From Planktotalea sp. (GTDB lineage Bacteria; Pseudomonadota; Alphaproteobacteria; Rhodobacterales; Rhodobacteraceae): a stretch of DNA of 13,315 nt. Within the stretch, counting starts at the first letter, position 1, and the number at the start of each line of letters is the position of its first letter. The notes below the pieces were generated by a model. The model searched no databases. It saw only the letters and a program-made list of their open reading frames with translations, and had not been told where the DNA came from. This document shows positions 9,418-13,315 of the stretch, in pieces. The stretch covers positions 1 through 13,315 of the forward strand of contig JAHEGL010000091.1 in assembly GCA_024645145.1 (NCBI GenBank), read 5' to 3'. The position numbers and the translations under genes are program-made.

Positions 9418-10380
9418 TCAGAAAACAGAATGATCTCCGCGCTCCACGGCGCGGTTTTCTTTTATCAACTGTGCATAGTGCTCAAAAAGCGTCTCTGTCC
9501 CTGTTGAGGGCGTAAGTTCGCGATCATAGGCACCCGTTTCTGCATTCCAAACCAGCATAGATTCAGTCGCATAGTAGCGCCCAATCTGGGCGAGTTCCGC
9601 TTTTTCAGCCAATTTTTTGCTAAGTAGCCCACCAATTCTGAGCACCCAATAAATCACGTCGAGCAAGGCAACCGGCACACGCTTGATTTTCACGGGTTTC
9701 CCAAGCAGGCGCGCCAGCTCTTCGCCTTGAGCGATCGGTGTGATTGCAGGACCCGGCCCGCCAATGGGTAAAATCTGATTATGTTTGGTTTCATCAGAGA
9801 TGCAATTGGCAAGAAAGCGCCCCAAATCATCGTCACTGAGTGGCGTGCAAGAGGTCAGTGTGCCATCACCAAACACCAAAAACCCTTTGCCATTTCGCAC
9901 GCGTTCTACCTGACCGGAGAGCGATTTGAAAAACGCTGTCGGGCGCACAATAGAATAGGTGAGACCAGAAGCAATCAAAGCTTCTTCAAACGTAAGTTTG
10001 GCATGTTGAAATGCGAGCTTTGGCCTTTGAACGCAGATTGCTGATAACAAAATGAAGTGCTTGGCGCCCAACAATTTAGCCATTGAGAGCGCTTTCAATT
10101 GCGCTGCATGATCAATCGCCCAAGCGTCCTTGGGCGCGCCCGTGCGCGAGGCAAGGCAGGATACAACGACATCAAAGGATTCGTCGTCAAAGTAGCGCGA
10201 CTGGCTCTTATCAAAATCAGCAATTGAAGCGATGATTTGTTTTGCGCCCGTGGGCAAGGCGTTCACTTTTTGACCGTCGCGCACAATGCAGGTTAAGTCA
10301 TAACCATGAGCAAGCAAAGCGCGTGCGGCACCCTGACCGGCGGTTCCTGTTGCGCCAAGAAGAAGAACGCGTTTTTGCAC
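9418..10380 (-). CDS. bciA: Divinyl (proto)chlorophyllide a 8-vinyl reductase BciA
   Basis: BciA reduces the 8-vinyl group of (divinyl) chlorophyllide-type precursors with NADPH. It is a 320-residue NAD(P)-binding Rossmann protein of the atypical/extended SDR type. The dinucleotide motif GATGTAGQG is at residues 9-17, and R34 after the second strand suits NADPH. Family stretches follow: LLSAICVQRP at 111-120, QHAKLTFEEALIASGL at 125-140, YSIVRPTAFFKSLSGQVERV at about 142-161, FGDGTLTSC and LPIGGPGPAITP. The C-terminal stretch AEKAELAQIGRYYATESML is typical of BciA. The start is GTG at 10378-10380; an in-frame TGA 18 bases upstream excludes anything longer. It is convergent with hemA (11-base gap) and downstream of cycA. 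Only about 38 bases separate it from the cycA terminator, so its promoter is unclear. Confidence 0.9.
   Translation of the reverse strand: MQKRVLLLGATGTAGQGAARALLAHGYDLTCIVRDGQKVNALPTGAKQIIASIADFDKSQSRYFDDESFDVVVSCLASRTGAPKDAWAIDHAAQLKALSMAKLLGAKHFILLSAICVQRPKLAFQHAKLTFEEALIASGLTYSIVRPTAFFKSLSGQVERVRNGKGFLVFGDGTLTSCTPLSDDDLGRFLANCISDETKHNQILPIGGPGPAITPIAQGEELARLLGKPVKIKRVPVALLDVIYWVLRIGGLLSKKLAEKAELAQIGRYYATESMLVWNAETGAYDRELTPSTGTETLFEHYAQLIKENRAVERGDHSVF
9437..9463 (+). terminator. Rho-independent terminator of the bch-puh-hemA superoperon
   Basis: A perfect 6-bp GC stem, CCGCGC (9437-9442) and GCGCGG (9449-9454), has a 6-nt loop and runs directly into TTTTCTTTT. It lies 30 bases after the hemA stop. 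A flanking GAAAAC at 9421-9426 can pair with GTTTTC at 9454-9459. The whole structure lies inside the last codons of the convergent bciA gene, so one stretch serves as protein code on one strand and terminator on the other. Confidence 0.88.
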
Positions 10381-10410
10381 TGCTTTGCTTTCTATTCAGT
10401 TCACCAAGCG

Positions 10411-10448
10411 CCCAAAGAAAAAGGCCCGCTAAATATAGCAGGCCTTTT
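10411..10448 (-). terminator. Rho-independent terminator after cycA
   Basis: Read on the minus strand, AAAAGGCCTGCT (10448-10437) pairs with AGCGGGCCTTTT (10430-10419) with one mismatch and a 6-nt AT-rich loop. TTTTTCTTT follows. It lies 20 bases after the cycA stop and 38 bases before bciA. Since T-runs occur at both ends it could work in both directions, although nothing on the plus strand obviously needs it. Confidence 0.88.
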
Positions 10449-10468
10449 CTAATAATTATGTAGTAAAT

Positions 10469-10903
10469 TTACTCTGCGCCGGCTGAAACGATAAACGCCC
10501 AAACGTTTGCTGCTGCTTCTTCTTTGCGCAACTTGAAGGACATCTTGGAACGTGCCTTCTTGTTATCAAGCTTTGCTTGCAGATATTTTTTTGGATCTGC
10601 GACATACTCTACAAATTCTGCTTCGTTCCATACGACGCCAGTTTCGCCAAGCTCCACGATGGACTTGCCGTACTTAAAACCTTCTACGGAACCAAGCTGA
10701 CGCTCGTTAAGACCGAACAAGTTTGGACCTGTCTTGTTGCCTTTGACATACTCAGTGCCATCGTCGCCCACAATCATGTGGCAGGCTTTGCACTTGTTGA
10801 ATACTTTCTCGCCAGCTTCAGCATCGCCAGACGCATGGCCGTCTGCCAAAAGTGGTGCCGCTGCGAGGCCAAGACCGAGGGTGAGGATACTAAAAAGTTT
10901 CAT
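10469..10903 (-). CDS. cycA: Periplasmic cytochrome c2/c551-type electron carrier
   Basis: This is a 144-residue class I c-type cytochrome precursor. An N-terminal signal peptide covers roughly residues 1-24 (KLFSILTLGLGLAAAPLLA core). The haem site CKACH is at residues 38-42. KTGPNLFG follows at 57-64, and the likely axial methionine is M121 in ARSKMSFKLR. The pattern matches the cytochrome c2 family that re-reduces the photo-oxidised special pair and also serves respiration. In Roseobacter the equivalent is called cytochrome c551. ATG at 10903 is preferred over an in-frame ATG at 10945 because it has AGGGAA (10916-10911) before it and places the signal peptide at the very start. It is divergent from bchG, sharing a 221-bp control region, and is followed by a terminator and then bciA. 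Confidence 0.93.
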   Translation of the reverse strand: MKLFSILTLGLGLAAAPLLADGHASGDAEAGEKVFNKCKACHMIVGDDGTEYVKGNKTGPNLFGLNERQLGSVEGFKYGKSIVELGETGVVWNEAEFVEYVADPKKYLQAKLDNKKARSKMSFKLRKEEAAANVWAFIVSAGAE

Positions 10904-10995
10904 GCTGTATTTCCCTGTAGTTAGGAAGAATGATGTAGCGCCCATCCGTTAAAAGGAAAGGGTTGGGGCGTCGTTCTTTACATATCGGGTCTGAG

Positions 10996-11009
10996 TTAAC
11001 AAATATCAA
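10996..11009. promoter_or_regulatory. Weak FNR/FnrL-like box between cycA and bchG
   Basis: TTAAC-AAAT-ATCAA resembles the FNR-family consensus TTGAT-N4-ATCAA with 8 of 10 positions. The right half is perfect and the left half has two substitutions. It lies about 95 bases upstream of the cycA start. FnrL controls several photosynthesis and cytochrome genes in Rhodobacter. A match of this quality arises readily by chance in AT-rich sequence, so this is only a candidate. Confidence 0.25.
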
Positions 11010-11047
11010 AGTGAAAATAAAAGGCATTTCCCCCCCGAATTCGCTAA

Positions 11048-11065
11048 GTTCACCTGAAATTGAAC
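11048..11065. repeat. Inverted repeat GTTCA-N8-TGAAC upstream of bchG
   Basis: A perfect 5-bp inverted repeat with an 8-bp spacer makes an 18-bp symmetric element that is not a TGT-N12-ACA site. Its centre is 22 bp from that of the first PpsR-type palindrome, close to two helical turns. It may be an operator for another regulator, but no regulator is assigned. Confidence 0.4.
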
Positions 11066-11082
11066 GTAATGTAAACTATACT
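11054..11082 (+). promoter_or_regulatory. Candidate sigma-70-type promoter for bchG
   Basis: CTGAAA (11054-11059, 4/6 to the -35 consensus), a 17-bp spacer and TATACT (11077-11082, 5/6 to the -10 consensus) give a plausible promoter. Its -10 lies inside the first PpsR-type palindrome, as expected for a repressor that blocks polymerase. A weaker alternative is TTGTCG (11089-11094) with TTTAAA (11111-11116), whose -10 lies inside the second palindrome. That one would start transcription almost at the bchG ATG. Confidence 0.45.
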
Positions 11083-11087
11083 TTACA
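11070..11087. promoter_or_regulatory. PpsR/CrtJ-type operator 1
   Basis: TGT-N12-ACA with extended symmetry TGTAAA...TTTACA over 18 bp is a full match to the PpsR/CrtJ recognition pattern. In Rhodobacter this redox- and light-responsive repressor turns off bch, crt and puc genes under oxygen. The site spans the candidate bchG -10 element. Confidence 0.75.
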
Positions 11088-11104
11088 CTTGTCGACTCGT
11101 AGTG

Positions 11105-11122
11105 TGTAAGTTTAAAGTTACA
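11105..11122. promoter_or_regulatory. PpsR/CrtJ-type operator 2, abutting bchG
   Basis: A second perfect TGT-N12-ACA site has symmetry TGTAA...TTACA and extends to GTGTAA...TTACAC at 11104-11123. It ends two bases before the bchG ATG. Its centre is 35 bp from that of operator 1. Paired palindromes are typical for cooperative PpsR/CrtJ binding. The site fills the place where a ribosome-binding sequence would normally be, and no Shine-Dalgarno sequence is visible. Confidence 0.75.
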
Positions 11123-11124
11123 CT

Positions 11125-12021
11125 ATGACAGATCTAGCCAATCTTCCAAAAAGGGACTTTCCCGAACCAGCAGCAATGCTGCGTCTTATCAAACCGATCA
11201 CGTGGTTCCCACCAATGTGGGCCTACTTGTGCGGGGTGATCGCCTCTGGCGTGGCACCTAGCTCGCAACTGGGTTTGGTGATCCTTGGTATTATTCTCGC
11301 AGGTCCAATTGTCTGCGGTATGAGCCAAGCAGCCAATGATTGGTGTGACCGTCATGTAGATGCAATCAATGAGCCCGATCGCCCGATCCCATCGGGTCGC
11401 ATCCCCGGTCGTTGGGGACTTTGGATCGCACTTGCCATGTCCGCGCTTTCGCTGTTTGTGGGTTGGTTTCTTGGTCCATGGGGGTTTGGAGCAACTATTC
11501 TTGGCGTTCTTGCCGCTTGGGCGTATTCCGCTGAACCTGTTCGGATGAAACGTTCTGGTTGGTGGGGTCCCGGGCTTGTCGGCCTAAGCTATGAAAGCCT
11601 CCCTTGGTTTACTGGTGCCACGGTGCTGAGCGCAGGTGCGCCAAGCTGGCAGATTGTTGTGATTGCCCTCCTCTACGGTATCGGCGCGCATGGCATCATG
11701 ACACTTAACGATTTTAAGGCGCTCGAAGGCGATAGGCAGATGGGTGTTAATTCATTGCCCGTCACGCTTGGCCCCGAGCGCGCCGCAAAAGCAGCCTGTT
11801 GGATCATGGCAGTGCCACAAGCAATGGTGATCGCCCTTCTCATCCTTTGGGACAAACCCATTTTCGCAGTTGCGATTTCCGCCGCACTTGCACTGCAAAT
11901 CTGGGCAATGCGCGTTCTGCTAAACGACCCAAAAGGGCGCGCGCCGTGGTACAACGGCACAGGCGTCACGCTTTATGTCAGCGGCATGACGATTGCCGCA
12001 TTCGCATTAAGGAGCCTTTAA
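11125..12021 (+). CDS. bchG: Bacteriochlorophyll synthase BchG
   Basis: BchG is the membrane prenyltransferase (UbiA superfamily) that esterifies bacteriochlorophyllide a with geranylgeranyl (or phytyl) diphosphate. The 298-residue length is typical. The first Asp-rich motif is NDWCDRHVDAINEPDRPIPS at residues 71-90. The second is NDFKALEGDRQ at about 195-205; together they bind Mg2+-diphosphate. Eight or nine hydrophobic helices are evident. The N-terminus ending LIKPITWFPPMWAYLCG at about 21-37 aligns well with Rhodobacter BchG and supports ATG 11125, although no ribosome site precedes it. Two PpsR-type palindromes lie just upstream, so it is probably repressed by oxygen and light through PpsR. 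ORF428 follows after one spare base, with its ribosome site inside the bchG end. Confidence 0.97.
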   Translation: MTDLANLPKRDFPEPAAMLRLIKPITWFPPMWAYLCGVIASGVAPSSQLGLVILGIILAGPIVCGMSQAANDWCDRHVDAINEPDRPIPSGRIPGRWGLWIALAMSALSLFVGWFLGPWGFGATILGVLAAWAYSAEPVRMKRSGWWGPGLVGLSYESLPWFTGATVLSAGAPSWQIVVIALLYGIGAHGIMTLNDFKALEGDRQMGVNSLPVTLGPERAAKAACWIMAVPQAMVIALLILWDKPIFAVAISAALALQIWAMRVLLNDPKGRAPWYNGTGVTLYVSGMTIAAFALRSL

Positions 12022-12022
12022 G

Positions 12023-13309
12023 ATGACTCTATCTTGGCTACAAATTTTCCGTCTTGGCCTTGTTCAAATGGCACTCGGCGCAATTGTTGTTCTGACCACT
12101 TCAACACTCAACCGCTTGATGGTTGTCGAATTCTCGCTACCCGCAATCTTGCCCGGAATGCTGGTTGGTTTGCACTACGGTATTCAGCTGTCTCGGCCAC
12201 GTTGGGGCTTTACCTCGGATACGGGCGGTAATCGCACAAAGTGGATCATTGGCGGCATGATAGCACTAGCCCTTGGCGGCTTTGGTGCTACTCTCGCTGT
12301 TACACTTTTCGCGCAAAGCTACGGTCTTGCCTTGGCGCTTTCTGTGGCTGCTTATGCACTAATTGGCATTGGTGTCGGTGCTTCTGGCACGTCATTGCTT
12401 GCGCTGATGGCCACAGCAACTGCGCCACATCGCCGTGCAGCCGCCGCGACAATCACATGGCTCATGATGATCTTTGGTATCGCACTCACCGCTGGCCTAG
12501 CTGGCTCTTTCCTTGATCCCTATTCACCCCAGCGTTTGTTGAGTGTCGTTGGTGTCATCGTAATCACTGCAATTGTTCTCACCACACTTGCGATCTATGG
12601 CATCGAACGTCGCGTGACCGCAGCAACACCAGAACCGCACACACCTTTTATGGAAGGGCTGCGCGATGTTTGGAGCGAGCGGAAAACACGCAACTTCACA
12701 CTTTTCATATTCTTGTCGATGAACGCGTATTTCATGCAAGAACTGATCCTTGAACCCTACGCCGGTCTTGTCTTTGGCTTCACGCCAGGGCAATCCACAT
12801 CCCTCAGCGGGATGCAGAACGGCGGTGTGTTTATCGGAATGCTGACCGTTGGTATCGTTGCGACTGGCTTGAAAAAAGGCTCGCTGCGAGCATGGGTGAT
12901 GGCGGGCTGCCTTGGGTCCGCAGGCGTGCTGATCATGCTCGCTCTTTCGGGGTTCGCCCAAACACAGATCAGCCTGCAATCGCTGGTTATCGCGCTTGGG
13001 TTTTTCAACGGTATGTTCGCGGTTGCCGCGATTGGCTCGATGATGGCGCTTGCCTCTGAAGGACGTGCACAACGCGAAGGCACGCGCATGGGTCTTTGGG
13101 GTGCATCCCAAGCGATTGCCGCAGGATTTGGTGGCCTGACGGGTGCCGCCTTGGTTGATACTTCACGCAACTTTATCGCGGACGGGCCTGCCTTTGGCTC
13201 TGTCTTTGCGTTTGAAGCTCTATTATTTCTCGCCGCTGCCCTGATGGCTGCGCGCGTGATGGAAAACAGATCGGCCGCTCCGGCCGCGTCAATGGTCCCG
13301 GGAGAATAA
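12023..13309 (+). CDS. PucC-family (BCD family) MFS protein, ORF428
   Basis: This 428-residue protein has about 12 transmembrane helices of the PucC/LhaA/ORF428 family. Its length equals that of ORF428, which lies between bchG and bchP in Rhodobacter. Family signatures include STLNRLMVVEFSLPA at residues 27-41, WGFTSDTGGNRTKW, MQELILEPYAGLVFGF in the middle, and REGTRMGLWGASQAIAAGFG near the C-terminus. These parallel the LhaA motifs elsewhere in this window. Its function is not firmly settled; a role in bacteriochlorophyll delivery or flux between BchG and BchP is a reasonable inference from its fixed position. AAGGAG at 12009-12014 precedes the ATG. The stop is followed three bases later by another start codon. 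A CGGCCG-CTC-CGGCCG hairpin lies near its 3' end. Confidence 0.92.
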   Translation: MTLSWLQIFRLGLVQMALGAIVVLTTSTLNRLMVVEFSLPAILPGMLVGLHYGIQLSRPRWGFTSDTGGNRTKWIIGGMIALALGGFGATLAVTLFAQSYGLALALSVAAYALIGIGVGASGTSLLALMATATAPHRRAAAATITWLMMIFGIALTAGLAGSFLDPYSPQRLLSVVGVIVITAIVLTTLAIYGIERRVTAATPEPHTPFMEGLRDVWSERKTRNFTLFIFLSMNAYFMQELILEPYAGLVFGFTPGQSTSLSGMQNGGVFIGMLTVGIVATGLKKGSLRAWVMAGCLGSAGVLIMLALSGFAQTQISLQSLVIALGFFNGMFAVAAIGSMMALASEGRAQREGTRMGLWGASQAIAAGFGGLTGAALVDTSRNFIADGPAFGSVFAFEALLFLAAALMAARVMENRSAAPAASMVPGE

Positions 13310-13312
13310 GCA

Positions 13313-13315
13313 ATG
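13313..13315 (+). CDS. Start codon of the next gene, by synteny bchP (geranylgeranyl reductase)
   Basis: Only the ATG is in the window. It lies three bases after the ORF428 stop, and GGGAG at 13300-13304 is a good ribosome site. In Rhodobacter-type clusters the gene after bchG-ORF428 is bchP, which reduces the geranylgeranyl tail of bacteriochlorophyll to phytyl. No protein sequence is visible, so the identity is an inference from gene order. Confidence 0.55.

Noticed and set aside
9418..10380. Reading the minus-strand Rossmann protein as a generic NmrA-like or complex I assembly SDR
   Set aside because: The motifs LLSAICVQRP, RPTAFFKSLSGQ, LPIGGPGPAITP and RYYATESML, together with the photosynthesis context, fit BciA specifically.
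10904..10945. Longer cycA reading from ATG 10945
   Set aside because: It would put 14 extra residues before a standard signal peptide. ATG 10903 has a good ribosome site and the signal peptide at the N-terminus.
12524..13111. 195-residue open frame antisense to ORF428
   Set aside because: It is nested in a well-identified membrane protein gene. Its His/Lys/Cys-rich composition is the expected reverse complement of hydrophobic codons.

Overview
This window is the interior of an aerobic-type photosynthesis gene cluster from a purple alphaproteobacterium, most likely a Rhodobacterales/Roseobacter-group aerobic anoxygenic phototroph. The evidence is the gene order bchH-bchL-bchM-lhaA-puhA-puhB-puhC-bciE-acsF-puhE-hemA. 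In addition, the proteins resemble Rhodobacter and Roseobacter homologues, base composition is moderate, and the ring-E cyclase is the O2-dependent one. The species cannot be named from sequence alone.

Positions 1-9406 hold a tightly packed plus-strand superoperon. It contains the 3' quarter of bchH (Mg-chelatase large subunit), bchL (dark protochlorophyllide reductase ATPase) and bchM (Mg-protoporphyrin methyltransferase). These are followed by lhaA (antenna assembly, PucC family), puhA (reaction-centre H subunit) and the assembly factors puhB and puhC. Then come a 98-residue protein that I read as the cyclase subunit BciE, the di-iron cyclase acsF, the membrane protein puhE, and hemA (5-aminolevulinate synthase). 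Genes overlap or sit a few bases apart. The only sizeable gaps follow bchH, puhA and puhC, and the gap after puhA carries a hairpin. A clear intrinsic terminator ends the superoperon, and its stem lies inside the 3' coding end of the convergent next gene.

Positions 9418-10903 are on the minus strand. cycA (a secreted cytochrome c2/c551-type electron donor to the reaction centre) is transcribed first and followed by its own terminator. bciA (NADPH-dependent 8-vinyl reductase) comes next. Positions 10904-11124 form a 221-bp divergent control region. It holds two perfect TGT-N12-ACA palindromes (PpsR/CrtJ type), the second ending 2 bp before the bchG start codon, plus another nearby inverted repeat of the same 18-bp length.

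Positions 11125-13315 hold a plus-strand operon: bchG (bacteriochlorophyll synthase), the 428-residue PucC-family protein known as ORF428, and the start codon of a further gene, by synteny bchP.

Together the genes cover 5-aminolevulinate supply (hemA), Mg insertion (bchH), methylation (bchM), ring-E closure (bciE/acsF), D-ring reduction (bchL), 8-vinyl reduction (bciA) and tail attachment (bchG). They also cover delivery and assembly of pigment-protein complexes (lhaA, ORF428, puhB/C/E), the H subunit itself, and the soluble donor that re-reduces the reaction centre. No RNA genes, mobile elements, CRISPR arrays or pseudogenes were seen. I did not find a wholly undescribed system. The observations most worth following up are the bchG control region, the terminator embedded in bciA, the placement of bciA, and the BciE-AcsF module.
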